Below, piece by piece: positions 12,201 through 24,899 of a DNA stretch of 64,000 nucleotides (position 1 is the stretch's first letter; every line of letters starts with the position of its first letter). This DNA comes from Histoplasma ohiense. Taxonomy: Eukaryota > Ascomycota > Eurotiomycetes > Onygenales > Ajellomycetaceae. The stretch lies in NCBI GenBank assembly GCA_017607445.1, contig JAEVHH010000004.1, forward strand, positions 2,108,001-2,172,000, given 5' to 3'. The translations under genes were made by a program, and so were the position numbers. Under the pieces are notes generated by a model. That model was not told the origin of the DNA. It saw only the letters and a list, made by a program, of their open reading frames with translations, and did not search any database.

Positions 12201-14760
12201 TTCATCTACACAAATCTGTCAGTATTCTGTGAGTAGATCAATTTTCATCAAGTATCAGACATTTTCTACTGTATCTAGTTGTTGTTGAATTCACAGTAGT
12301 GGATATTCATTCTTTACAGTGAGTTTATTGAGTGTCTGATAGTTGATGCACATACATCATTCTCCATTTGGCTTCTTAGTGAATAGAACTGGGAAGTTCC
12401 ATGCACTGAAGAATGATTGTATGAGACCTCTCTTCAACAACTCCTCTATCTGCTACTGTAATTCCTTGAGATGTGTTTGTGATAGAGGGTATATGTTGTG
12501 ATTTATTGGCTTTGCATTCTCTGTATCAATCTCATGGATGAATTCTCTTTCAGATGACAGAGAAGGCAGAAGATTCATTTGAAAGATCTTCTTATGCTTT
12601 TCAAACAGTGTCTTCATACACATTTCATTTTTCAAATCTTTCACAGACAGCAGTCCTTTTGCCTCAGATTCTTTTATGATGTATAGAATGCTCTGAGTTG
12701 AAGATTTATACAGCACTCACTTCACTTGATGTTGAGTGATGAGATTCAAACCTTTCATCTCTGGTGTGTGGAATCTGTGCCTCATATCCATGAGTAAGAT
12801 TGTATGAATTTGGTTCTTACAATCTGTCAACTGTATGTGATATGTACATCAATGGATTCAGAGATCATACTTCTGAAATCAATCAAGCCTCAAGATCAGA
12901 TTGTATTCTACATCTGAGAGCACACACACTCAGATGCAGCAAGATCATTCTTCAAAGTGCAAGAGCATCTTTACTCTCATGGATGAGATAAAGTAACAAT
13001 TGTTCAGAAGCTTTACTCATTTAGATTCCTCCATTCATTGTACATCAGATAATCATTTTAGCATATGATCATCAATGTACTTTGTTGAAGTGCTCATGTT
13101 CAATAACACCTTCACTGTCACTTCTCTTTTCTGTCTCAGATATTCTCTATACATCAATGTATTCAATTCTACAGTATTCAGATGTTCATTCACTTTCTCT
13201 TCTGCACTCATCTCTTCATCTCTCTTCTGTTTAGCCCTTGTAGAATTCAGAGAGTCATCTAACACAGACAACTCATCTACTTCAGAAATCTTTAGTAGTC
13301 AATCAACAAGTATCTCTGATTCTGTTGATCTCTCTAGTTTTTTGATTTCTTCTCTTGAGAGTGATTACAGCAATCTCTTGCATTATGATTCTGTCAGCTG
13401 CAGTGAAAGCATGCTCTGTGTTCACAATATCAGACTACTCACTCTGATGAATTCTTCTTGAGAGGGTTCAGAGCTCTTGCAATAGCATTGAGATTGATAT
13501 TCATTGTGTTCAGATGTTTTGATAATGAAGCAGTGGATGTAGATGTGAATCTTCTTGCATTCATCTGCATCTTCATCACTTACTTTCACAGCTTGCTCAT
13601 TTGTTTTCTCAAGAGTAGTGTTTCATACATTTCCTCCACTGTCTGTGGCTGTGAGTTAAGACACTTTCACTCAGTGTATAGGTCAGTGTCTAAGCTGTGT
13701 ACAAAGGTTTGTAGACAGAAAGATGTCAGAAGCTCTTGATTCATTGCAAGATAACACAAACTGAAATAGATGTAGTACAATGTGAGATCTTCTTCTTGCT
13801 TGCATTCTATGAAGTGTTTGTAATGTTTGTCTTTGATGTCTAGTTCCTTGAAGTTATGCAGAATTCATCTTGCAAAATTGTTTCACTTTCATAGTAACTC
13901 ATACTTATCAGATACTTCTGTGTTCAACTTCTCAGCTGTCATTCAAAAAGATCTAGCTTTTCTCTTGAGAATAGATGCTGTGTGCAAGATCTACTGTAAT
14001 TTGATGAGTTGCTGTTCTATAAGCTTGCACTTCATGTGATAGTGTGAATGCATCTGACTCAATCAGTTGAGAGTGGTGTTGTTCTTATGCTCATCATCAA
14101 AGCATAGTGGGTTAGATAGATCATCTGACTTGATATATTCTGTGATGATTGATGTATTCTCAGAGAACACTGTTCATGCTGCATATGCTGGGTCAGAGTT
14201 GTTAGATGAGATGTTGATGTTTGAAGAGTTGATTAAGCTACACAATGAAATCTCAAGTGTTGCTGAACATTTGATCTTGAGATGTATGTGCTTCAGCTCT
14301 TGATGCAGATCAGTCATCTGAGTGTCTCACTTGTTTCTGATATTTGTGAGACTATCTGCAAAGCTCACAGCATTCACTGCTCATTGCTGAGCAGCTTCTG
14401 CACACTGATATTCCTTCTGCATCTCAAGCTCTGTTTGGTAAAGATTATGCATTGTCAATATCTTCTTCAACAAGATGTTGTAGATGAGAAGCTTGTTGTT
14501 CTTGAGTGTAAGAGCTGCCACTCTGTGTACTGCTTCTCATAGACCTTTGAAAATCAGTTGCATTTCATTCAATTTGAGTACAAGAAATGGATGTTGGTTG
14601 AAGATGTCCATGATGATTATTGTTGGTTGTACACTTTTTTCTATATCTTAAAAATATTGTTTGTAGTTGATTTCTTGTTGATATTTTTTTGATTGTACAA
14701 CTGACTAACTCCTTCTTAAGCTTGTGAGTAGAGTGATTCTTTGAACTGTTGTTCATCTCT
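9300..14760 (-). mobile_element. Second-type Gypsy retrotransposon relic, no chromodomain seen
   Basis: Minus-strand element distinct from the chromodomain family. A gag-like region is inferred from about 14700 to 13050, and a protease-like stretch near 12900. RT spans about 12720-11760: FHSFFSAWNFPVLFTKK-like region near 12370, and an intact catalytic box LIYLDDILIFS near 12050. RNase H is about 11640-11280 (LNYSMHEKKLLAIKH, VITDHESLIYL). The integrase core at 10646-10380 keeps the second Asp (EILTDNSANL), but the expected Glu of the TNGKVE-type motif reads Lys (TNEKVKYLNG). Many stops; not functional. No LTR pair could be matched between the two ends, so the limits given are approximate. 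Confidence 0.75.
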
Positions 14761-15056
14761 ACACTGCCTTTCTACACCCTTGACTCATCTCATGTATAGT
14801 GGTGAGTTGTCTGCTACCAATTTTGGAATTGGAAGTGTTCTGACTTCACTGCTCATTTGTACAATTGAGCTCTAGAGTGTAGAGATGATCACACTGACAT
14901 GATAACTACAACTCATATTGTAGATGGAATTATCACACCCCCAGAAGTGTATGCTTTCTTTGATTTAGACATGCTATCAGATGTAGTTCAAAGATTGCTT
15001 GAGCTGTTCAAAGCTTCTAAGCTTTGCAGCTCTTCTTATACAAATTAACTAGTGTG
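14761..15056. other. Unassigned repeat-derived spacer
   Basis: About 300 bp between the gag side of the minus-strand Gypsy and the truncated start of Gypsy copy 2. It is CpG-free and probably belongs to the 5' leader or LTR of the minus-strand element, but no matching partner sequence was found near 9.3 kb. No gene seen. Confidence 0.4.
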
Positions 15057-15099
15057 GTAGTGTACACCATTCTTGATAATAGAGGGTGGTGTACACTAC
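15057..15099. repeat. Perfect 12-bp inverted repeat at a repeat junction
   Basis: GTAGTGTACACC (15057-15068) and its exact reverse complement GGTGTACACTAC (15088-15099), separated by 19 nt. It lies exactly where the minus-strand Gypsy stops and Gypsy copy 2 begins. CpG sites occur at its right edge, unlike the neighbouring kilobases. Possibly a transposon terminus or an excision scar. Confidence 0.6.
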
Positions 15100-18001
15100 G
15101 GAAGAATAATAAGCCGAAATTACCACATCTCTACAGTATGTCACACAACAAACTTCTCATTCTACAAAAAATGCTCAATGAATTACTGAACAAAGACTTC
15201 ATTCATGTTAGCAACTCATTCATCACAGCATTCATACTGTTCACAAAGAAATCAGAAGAAGACTTACAATTCTGTGTTGACTACTGAGAACTCAACAAGA
15301 TTACACAGAAGAACTGATATTCTCTTTCACTCATCAATGAAATACTTGAATGAATAGAAAAAATAAAATGATTTACAAAGCTTGACATCTCTGCAGCCTT
15401 CTATAAGATAAGGATTAATGAAGGTGACAAATGGCTAACTGCTTTTTGTACATGTTACAGATTATACAAATGAACAGTGATTCTCTTTGAATTAGTGAAT
15501 GCTCTGAACATGTTTCAGAAATACATTAACTAAGCTCTACAAGATCTGTTTAACAAGATCATCTCAGTGTACATGAACAATATTCTGATCTTCATCAATG
15601 AATCACTCACTGAGTATCACAAACACATACAACAAGTGCTTGACCATCTACAAAAAGCTGAACTACAAGTGAACATTGACAAATGCAACTTTGAGATCAA
15701 GTCTACAATCTATCTAGAATTCATCATTGAAGCTGAAAAAGACATACACATGGATTCTAAGAAGATGAAAGCAATTCTCAACTGAGAGACATCAGTCTCA
15801 GTAAAAGAGACTAGAAGCTTTCTAAAATTCATCAACTTCTATCAAAGATTCATCAAAGACTTCTTCAACATCATACAATCACTGATAGATCTGACTCAGA
15901 AAGACACTGTATTTCAATAAACTGACAAAGCAGATACAGTATTCAAAAAACTGAAGTATATATTCACAAACATCTCAATGCTGCAATCATTCAATTCAGA
16001 TAAGCATACAATTCTCAAAACAGACATCTCAGATTATGTAGTAGATGAGACACTGATGTAATACAATAACAAAGATGTTCTACAACTCTGTGTCTTTATC
16101 TTGAAAAAGATATCACTCATCAAATGCAACTACAAGATCTATGACAAGAAGCTTCTAGTGATCATACAATATCTCAAAGAATAAAAGTTCAAACTTATGA
16201 GCATTGAAAAGTTTGAGATTATTATCAATTATAAGAACTTAGAGTACTTCACAATCACTTATAAGCTCACTGAAAGACATATGCATTGATCATTGTTCTT
16301 TAGCTGTTTTTTATTCACAATTCATTATCAATCTGAAGAAGAGAACACTCTTGCAGATACTCTATTTCACTGAGAATAAGATATATCATCTGATAACTTA
16401 AACAACAGATGAAAACATTAAGAGCATCAGTTAATCAACTCTGCAATTATAGAAAGTTCTACACAATCAGATAAACCCCACATATATATCAATCAGTTCC
16501 AAGCTCAAGAATCCTCACTTGAAGAACAATGAAGACTAGCAGTAGAAGCAGATGAATTCTGACAGTAAGTCACTGAAGTCATACAAAGTAAAGCACCTCA
16601 ATTTCTCACAGATGTATACTCAAGAACAGATATCTCAGCATATTCAATTAACAATGACAATCACTTACACTTTCAAAATAGACAATGAATCCCCAATTCA
16701 GAATCTCTACAAACACAGATCATGCAAGAAATTCATGACTCATTAATGATCAGACATTCAGAATACAAAATCATATACAACATCATCACTCAAAAATTCT
16801 ACTGATCAGATATGTTAAAAAACATACATCAGTTCATATGCAACTATAATTGCTGTGACTCAGTGATAGTATGATGTGAACACTGAAAAGAGATGCTGAA
16901 GCCTCTATCTGTTCTCAACTGAACTTGACATAATATAGCTATCAATTTTACAGTTTTCTTATCTGAAACTGGAGATTCTACAAACATTCTAGTCATTGTT
17001 GACTGACTCAGCAAGGGTGTAATACTACAGCTCTGTGACAAGATGAATATCAAAATAGTTGCAGATGCCTTCATCAGAAACTCATTCTATTGTATACACA
17101 GTCTATCTTTATTCATTGTATCAGATAAAAACAGTCAATTCATCAGCATACTCTGAGTCTGCATATGTCAATTATTAAGAATTGAACAAAAGTTATCAAC
17201 AGTGTATCACTCAGAGACTGATGAAGCTACTGAGAGAATGATATAAATGATAAAAAACATTCTCTGTAAGTTCTGCAATTACACACAAAACAACTGAAAC
17301 AATCTGCTGTCACACACTGAGATTGTGATTAATAGTCAAGATTTCATCACAACAGATGTAAGCTCATTCTTTCTTCTACACAGATACAATTTATAGATTC
17401 TGAACTTCTCTGAGACTTTCCAAGAAATCACATACATCTGCAGCTTTATACAGACAGCAGAGAACATCATGAGCAAGTTGAAGAAAGCTCATGAATAAGC
17501 AGAAGCTTCAATGATCAGCATTCAGTAAGATTATAAAAATCAAATGAATATTAGAAGAAGTTCTGCAATCCAATATTATATAGAAGACAAAGTCTGACTG
17601 AATCTCAAGAATATAAGAACAGACTGCTTCTTACATATGCTAGATTATCATCACATCAAATATACAGTAAAGAAAGTGCTAGACACACACAATTATTGAC
17701 TCAACACTTCATCTGATATTCACAATGTCTTTCATACAAACCTGCTTCAATCTGCAGCTGAGAATCCATTTCTCTCACAGAGAATCTTTGATTGACAGTC
17801 ATCTGTCATTGTAGAAGAAGACAATGAACTCAAGTGGGAAATTGAAGCAATTCTTGACAATAGAATCAACCACTGCTGCTGTGAATATCTTGTCAAATGA
17901 GTAGAATACAATTGTCTGATCTGGGAATCTGCATCTGTCTTGAAGAACACCACTGCCCTCGACATCTATGAGTTCTCACTCACCCCAGTAGAGGGGGATA
18001 A
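15100..18001 (+). mobile_element. Gypsy chromodomain retrotransposon, copy 2 (5' truncated)
   Basis: Starts inside the reverse transcriptase (YSMSHNKLLILQ near 15135) and follows copy 1 through RT, RNase H, integrase and chromodomain to the LTR at 18002. The RT box reads Y-M-N-N. Far more mutated than copy 1: runs of C in copy 1 appear as mixed C/T, and GG as GA. Gag, protease and the 5' LTR are missing. Confidence 0.85.
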
Positions 18002-18535
18002 TGTGATGGATTAGTATTTATTAGTAATTAACTTATGCAATCAACTTCTCTTCTATATTCACTTGTTTCTGATTATTGTGATCTTGTATAATTCTTGATA
18101 TTCTTCTGCTCTGTGTTCTGCATTCATATAGTTTCTAATGATTCTTCTGTGTAGCTTTTAACATTCTTTCACTCTGTGCTCTGTACTTATATAGTCTCTA
18201 ATAATTCTTTCATATAGCTTCTAACATTCTTCTGCTCTGTGTTCTGCACTCATATAGTCTCTAACAATTCTTTCATGTAGCTCTCAATGATTTCTTCATT
18301 CCACACTCTGCACTTGTGTAGTCTCTAATGATTCTTATATGTACTCTTTAATGTTCTTTCACTCTGCATTTCACTGTGGAGTGGCTTCTGATATTCTTTC
18401 ACTCTGAACTTTTCTCTATAAGAATTCTCTTTGTATAACCTTTTTTTCTGATTTCTTTTCTCTTTCTTTTCTTAATCAATTCATAATCTGTAATTAGAAT
18501 AGTACCAAATCGTTAATTGAAGTACGTCTGTTACA
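18002..18535 (+). repeat. LTR between Gypsy copies 2 and 3
   Basis: Begins TGTGATGGATTAG and ends GTCTGTTACA; 534 bp. It serves as 3' LTR of copy 2 and directly abuts copy 3. It contains about four tandem units of about 63 bp (recurring ATAGTCTCTAA near 18128, 18191, 18254 and 18317). Two of three tail-motif CpGs remain. Confidence 0.85.
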
Positions 18536-21500
18536 AAGTGAATACAATCATGATCTCTGTCATTGTAAATAGTCTAGTCAATATACAAGCAATGATAGAC
18601 AGTGATTTTCTTCATTACACTCTTATAGACACTCAGCTGATTGAGAAGTATAAGCTTCAGTGTATTCTCTTTTTCAAGTCATATAAACTCAGTGAATTTG
18701 ATGACCTCAGAGAATCAGCCTTCTACAACATGATAAGATTTAATGTTGATGTAGAAGAACATAAGAAAAAGAATGTATACACATACAAAATACAAGATCT
18801 TGAATATGATCTAATACTCAGTCTATCATGATTCACAGAATTTGAAACCTTGTTGAATGCATGCAACTGCTGTCTTATTTTCTCAGAAGACAACTGTGTT
18901 TATAAGAAGGATGTTGATAGAACCACTGATCTCATTCAGATATCAGCAGAAATGTACAAACTACTAATTCATCAAGCATATGAGAAGAAAAATGTTCAAG
19001 TATTCACTGCTAGTATAATGAATATCAAAAAAGTGTTAGAAAAGTTAGAACTCAAAGATCTCAAGAAATCATGCAAAGAACTATCTGAATTGTATAAAGA
19101 TTTCACAGATATGTTTGATGAGAAAGAAGCTGAAAAGCTTCCCTCTCACTGAGAACTTAGTATAGATTATATAATTGAGCTCATCAAGAAAAACAGTAAG
19201 AATCTGCAACTGCTCTGAGATTCTCTCTACAGCATATCACATAATGAGCTTCTTATTCTATGAAAAATGCTCAATGAATTACTGAACAAAGACTTCATTT
19301 ATATTAGCAACTCATCTGCCACAGCATCTGTACTGTTCATAAAGAAATCAGAAGAAGACTTATAATTCTGTGTTGACTATCAAAAACTCAATAAAATTAC
19401 ACAGAAGAATCAATATTCTCTTTCACTCATCAATAAAACACTCAAACAAATAGAAAAAATAAAATGATTTACAAAGCTTGACATCTCTGCAGCCTTCTAT
19501 AAGATAAGAATTAATGAAGATGATGAATGACTAACTGCTTTTCATACATATTATGAATTATATAAATGAACAGTGACTCTTTTTGAATTAGTGAATACTC
19601 TGAGTACATTTCAGAAATACATTAACTGAGCTCTATGAGATCTGCTTGATGAGATTATCTCAGTATACATGAATGATATTCTGATCTTCACTGATGAATT
19701 GCTTACTGAGCACTGTAAGCATATATGACAAGTGCTTGACTGTCTATGAAAAGCTGAACTGCAAGTGGACATTGACAAATGTGACTTTGAGATCAAGTCT
19801 ACAATCTATCTAGAATTCATCATTGAAGCTAAAAAAGATGTATACATGGATTCTAAGAAGATGAAAGCAATTCTCAACTGAGAGATATCAGTCTCAGTAA
19901 AAGAAACTAGAAGCTTTCTAGAATTCATCAACTTCTATCAAAGATTCATCAAAGACTTCTCTGATATTGTACAATCACTGATGAATCTGATCTGAAAGAA
20001 TGCTGTATTTCAATGAACTGATAAAGCAGACACAGTATTCAAAAAGCTAAAGTGTATATTCACAAACACTCTGATACTGCAATCATTCAATTCAGATAAG
20101 CATATGATTCTTGAAACAGATGTCTTGAGTTATGTAGTAGATGAGATACTAATACAATATGATAACAAAGATATTCTATAACTCTGTGTCTTCATCTTGA
20201 AAAAGATGTTGTCTGCTGAATGCAACTATAAAATCTACAACAAGAAGCTTCTAGCAATTATACAATATCTCAAAAAATAAGAGTTCAAACTTATGAGTGT
20301 TGAGAAGTTTGAGATTGTTACTGATCATAAAAACTTAGAATATTTCACAATCATTTATAAGCTTACTGAGAGACATATACATTGATCATTGTTTCTTAGC
20401 TGTTTTTTATTCACAATTTGTTATTGATCTGAAGTAGAAAACACTCTTGTGAATGTTCTGTTCTACTGAGAACAAGATATATCATCTGATGACTTAGATG
20501 ACAGATGGAAACACTGAGAGCATTGATTAATCAATCTCACAATAATAGAAAGTTCTATACAATCAGATGAATCTTGTGTATATATCAATCAGTTCTGAGC
20601 TCAAGAACTCTCACTTGAAGAATAATGAAGACTAGTAGCAGAAGCAGATGAATTCTGACAGCAAGCTGCTGAAGCTGTATAAAGTAAAGCATCTCAATTT
20701 CTCACAGATGTATACTCAAAAACAGATATCTCAGCATATTTAATTGACAATGACAACTGCTTACACTTTTGAGATAGATGATGAATCTCTGATTCAGAAT
20801 CTCTACAAATATGAATCATGCAAGAAATTCATAACTCACTGATGATTGAGCATTCAGAATATGAAATCATGTACAACATTGTCACTCAAGAATTTTACTG
20901 ATCAGATATGTTAAAGAATGTACATCAGTTTGTATACAACTGTGATTGCTGCAGCTCAGTGACAGTATAATATGAATACTGAAAAGAGATGCTGAAGTCT
21001 CTATCTGTCTCTGATTGAACTTGATATGATATAGCTATTGATTTTGCAGTTTTCTTATTTGAAAGTGGAGATTCTATGAATATTCTAGTCATTGTTGACT
21101 GACTCAGCAAGAGTGTAATACTACAGCTCTGTGATAAGATGAATGCTGAAGTAGTTACAGATGTCTTTATCAGAAGTCTGTTCTATCATATACACAGTCT
21201 ATCTTCATTCATTGTGTCAGATAGAGACAGTCAATTTGTCAGCACACTCTGAGTCTGTGTATATCAATTATTAAGAATTGAATAAAAGTTATCAACAGTG
21301 TATCACTCAGAGACTGATGAAGCTACTGAGAGAATAATATAAATGATAAAGAACATTCTCTGTAAGTTCTGCAATTATATATAAAACAACTGAAGCAATC
21401 TGCTGCCACACACTGAGATTGCAATTAACAGTTGAGATTTCATTACAACAGATGTAAACTCATTCTTTCTTCTACACAGATACAACTTAGAGATTCTGAA

Positions 21501-22097
21501 CTTCTCTGAGACTTCTCAAGAAACTGTGTACATTCACAGTCTTATACAGATGACAGAGAACATCATAAGTAAATTGAAGAAAACTTATGAATAAACAGAA
21601 ACTTCAATGATCAATACTCAGCAAAATTATGAGAATCAAGCAAACATCAGAAGAAATTCTGTGATCTGATATTATATAGAAAACAAAATCTGACTGAATT
21701 TCAAAAACATAAGAATGAATCACTTCTTATATATACTAGATTACTGTCACATCAAATATACAGTGAAGAAAGTGCTAGACACATATAATTATTGACTCAA
21801 CATTTCATCTGATATTCACAATATCTTTTATATGAATCTGCTCTGATCTGCAGTTGAGGATTCATTTCTCTCACAGAGAATCTCTGATTGACAGTCATCT
21901 ATTATAATAGAAGAAGACAATGAATTCAAATGGAAAATTGAAACAATTCTTGACAATAGAATCAATCATCATCATCATAAATATTTTGTCAAATGAATAG
22001 AATACAATTGTTCAATCTGAGAATCTGTGTCTGTCTTGAAGAACATCATCACTCTCAACATCTACAAGTTCTCATTCACTCTGATAGAGGGGGATAA
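18536..22097 (+). mobile_element. Gypsy chromodomain retrotransposon, copy 3 (gag deleted)
   Basis: The LTR end at 18535 is followed immediately by protease sequence (MISVIVNSLVNIQ, matching copy 1 near 1150), so the roughly 1.1 kb leader and gag are absent. RT (box Y-M-N-D), RNase H, integrase and a decayed chromodomain follow to the LTR at 22098. Many stops. Layout is LTR, gag-less body, LTR, consistent with an internal deletion derivative. Confidence 0.85.
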
Positions 22098-22630
22098 TAT
22101 GATGAATTAGCATCTGTTAGTAATTAATTTATGCAATCAACTTCTCTTCTGCATTCACTTGTTTCTGACTGTTGTGATTTTGTATAATTTTTGATGTTCT
22201 TCTGCTCTGTGCTCTGTGCTTATATAGTTTCTAATGATTCTTCTGTGTAGCTCTTAATATTCTTTCATTTCATACTCTGCATTTATATAGTCTCTAACAA
22301 TTCTTCTGTGTAGTTTCTAATGTTCTTCTGTTCTGTGTTCTGCACTCACACAGTCTCTAACAATTCTTCTATATAGCTCTCAATGATTTCTCTGTCTCAC
22401 ACTCTGTGCTTGTGTAGTTTCTAATGATTCTTACACATACTTTTTAATGTTCTTCTACTCTGCACTTCACTGTGAAGTGGCTTCTGATATTCTTTCATCT
22501 CAAACTTTTCTCTATAAGAACTCTCTTTGTATGATCTTTTCTTCTGATTTCTTTTCTCTTTCTTTTCTTAATCAATTTGTAATCTGTATTAGAATAGTGC
22601 TAGATCGTTAATCGAAGTACGCCTGTTACA
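22098..22630 (+). repeat. 3' LTR of Gypsy copy 3
   Basis: Same LTR family, 533 bp, ending CGCCTGTTACA. All three CpGs of the tail motif (around 22603-22622) are retained although the rest of the LTR is CpG-free. Contains about four copies of the 63-bp internal unit. Confidence 0.85.
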
Positions 22631-22690
22631 CAGATATAAGAACTAATAATAAAACACTCAGATTTTAAATGCAGAAGAATCAATTTGTAA

Positions 22691-23160
22691 TGTAACAGAT
22701 GTACTTCAATTAACAATCTAGCACTATTCTAATACAGATTATGAATTGATTAAAAAAAGAAAAAGAAAAGAAATCAGAAGAAATGATTATATAAAGAGAG
22801 TTTTTATAGAGAGAAATTCAGAGTGAAAGAATATCAGAAGTCACTTCACAGTAGAGTACAGAGTGAAAGAATGTTAAGAGCTACACAGAAGAATCATTAG
22901 AAACTACACAAATATAGAATGTGAGATGAGAGAATCATTAAGAGCTATATGAAAGAATCATTAGAGACTACATAAGTGCAGAGCACAGAGTGAGAGAATG
23001 TTAAAAGCTACACAGAAGAATTGTTAGAGACTATACAAGTGCAGAGCACAGAGTGAAAGAACATTGAGAATTATACAAAATCACAATAATCAGAAATGAG
23101 CAGATGCAGAAGAGAAGTTGATTGCATAAGTTAATTACTAATAGATGCTAATCTGTCACA
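22691..23160 (-). repeat. Solo LTR in inverted orientation
   Basis: Starts TGTAACAGATGTACTTC and ends CTAATCTGTCACA, the reverse complement of the LTRs above; 470 bp, about one 63-bp unit shorter than the 533-534 bp LTRs. No internal region is attached. No clear 5-bp target duplication: left flank TGTAA, right flank GAAAA. All CpGs of the tail motif are lost in this copy. It faces the LTR at 22098-22630 across a 60-bp spacer. Confidence 0.85.
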
Positions 23161-24420
23161 GAAAAACTTGATAAACAGTCAGAAGTACTTGAAACAGTTT
23201 AATAAAATCTATCAGAAGTCAGTCAGTAAATGAAAACAAAGAAAATAACAATGACTGCTGAATATATTTATTTCATTCAGAGATTAAAAAACAGATCTGT
23301 CTCAGCTTGATCAGTGTTATTCAAAAAATTATTATCAATACAAATCTATTTATTGTCTCAGATTTTTTCAACTGATGAAGCACAATATTTCAATAATGAT
23401 TTAAAAGCTGCAATTGATGATGTAATCATCAGAATCTCATCAATTACTGTTTCAATCAGAATCTCAGAAGAACTGTCTCATTGAATCTTATGAATCTTCA
23501 TAGCAAAAAATTTAACTGCTGCTGTCACAGCATTCTGTAAAATATTAATATTCAAAATATCTGTATCAGCAACAATTAGATTCTCAGCAGTGTTGATAAC
23601 TGTCTAAGTCAATTCAACAGTATCTACTGACATTTAATACAAGTTAATATTATATACTGTAAAATATCTGAATAATAACTTACTGAAATACAAGCATGCT
23701 TCATCACTGAGCAGTGCTTACATTTTTTACATCAATTCTCAGCAGACTCACAATGATGATGAGAGAATATTATCAAATATCAAATATAATAACAGTAATA
23801 TACTGCTGTGTTTCTTTCTAATACTTCAATGAGATCATCTGCTTTCTCATTCTTGTCTATATTATCAGTCAACTCAAGTAATACATCAAGATCTTGACTC
23901 AGTAAATATGATATCAATATAATAGCAGAATATAAAAACATGCTTTCTGAAATACTACTATAATTGAATATTATACTTCACTGTGATAATAGATCATCAG
24001 AGTTTATATAAAATTCTAGAATCTCATCTACATTCTTATAGATCTGCATGTCAAGTACAAATCTCACAACAGTAGTTTGATATATAACAAATCTCTTATT
24101 CAGAACTTCATCAGAGAGCAGTATTTTGTGAAATTCATCAATCAAAAATTAATCAGTTTTATAAAAGTACTCAGATATCTGTACTCTGTTAGTATTTATG
24201 ATAATTTTAGTTTAAGAAAACTTACAGCAGCACAACTTCTATTTGATATATAATAGATATGACAATATATTCATTCATTATTTACAAAGTAAGAATATAC
24301 TGAAGAGTTCTGCAATCTCTTCAAACAATTCAAGCAAATGCTCTCAATAACAGACAGTATATCATTCTTTATAGACTTCAAATCAGCAACAGAAACAGCT
24401 GATTCTGACATTTTATCATA
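23161..24420 (-). other. AT-rich stretch with a possible degenerate coding region
   Basis: Very AT-rich and CpG-free. On the minus strand an ATG near 24411 opens a readable segment (MSESAVSVADLKSIKNDIL) that soon hits stops. Further protein-like segments recur in shifted frames toward 23400, and GTAAGT-like donor sites occur. No family was recognised. It could be a decayed captured gene or an unknown transposon ORF; the coding call is weak. Confidence 0.3.
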
Positions 24421-24899
24421 ATTTTAAATTAGTATCAAGATCTTGTTCAAAGAAGAAGAAGAAGCAAAAGCAATAAAAAAAAAAAACAGATGTTGAAGAT
24501 TAAAATCAATATTACAATATTGATCAAAAAGATTGCAACAACACAAAACTCAACTCAAAATAGAAAACACAATCATACAATCAAACTTCAAATTTCACAA
24601 TAAAAATCACATAGAAGAATACAGTGTACTTTGTTTGATAAATTAATATATTCTTTTTTTAATAAAAAATTGTTGATGATGATATTGATGATGATTTTGT
24701 TAGAGTACAATTTTTGATGTAAAAGTCAAAGAAAAGAGATTCAGAGATTGTATCTAAATCATAATTGAACTGCAATAACACTGAAGATGGAAAAACATTC
24801 TTTCAAAACAGTAGTACTTTGAAATTAATCTCAATAATTAATTCAGCTCAATTCTGCAAACTTTATACAACATTAACCACACAGTATACACTATAAACT
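24421..24899. other. AT-rich spacer, no gene seen
   Basis: CpG-free, AT-rich DNA with a short A-tract near 24477. Probably part of the neighbouring repeats, but nothing in it could be assigned. Confidence 0.4.

Noticed and set aside
13075..13739. Two + ORFs of 93-128 codons in the repeat block
   Set aside because: Antisense to the minus-strand Gypsy gag region; loss of CpG and CC makes chance long ORFs there.
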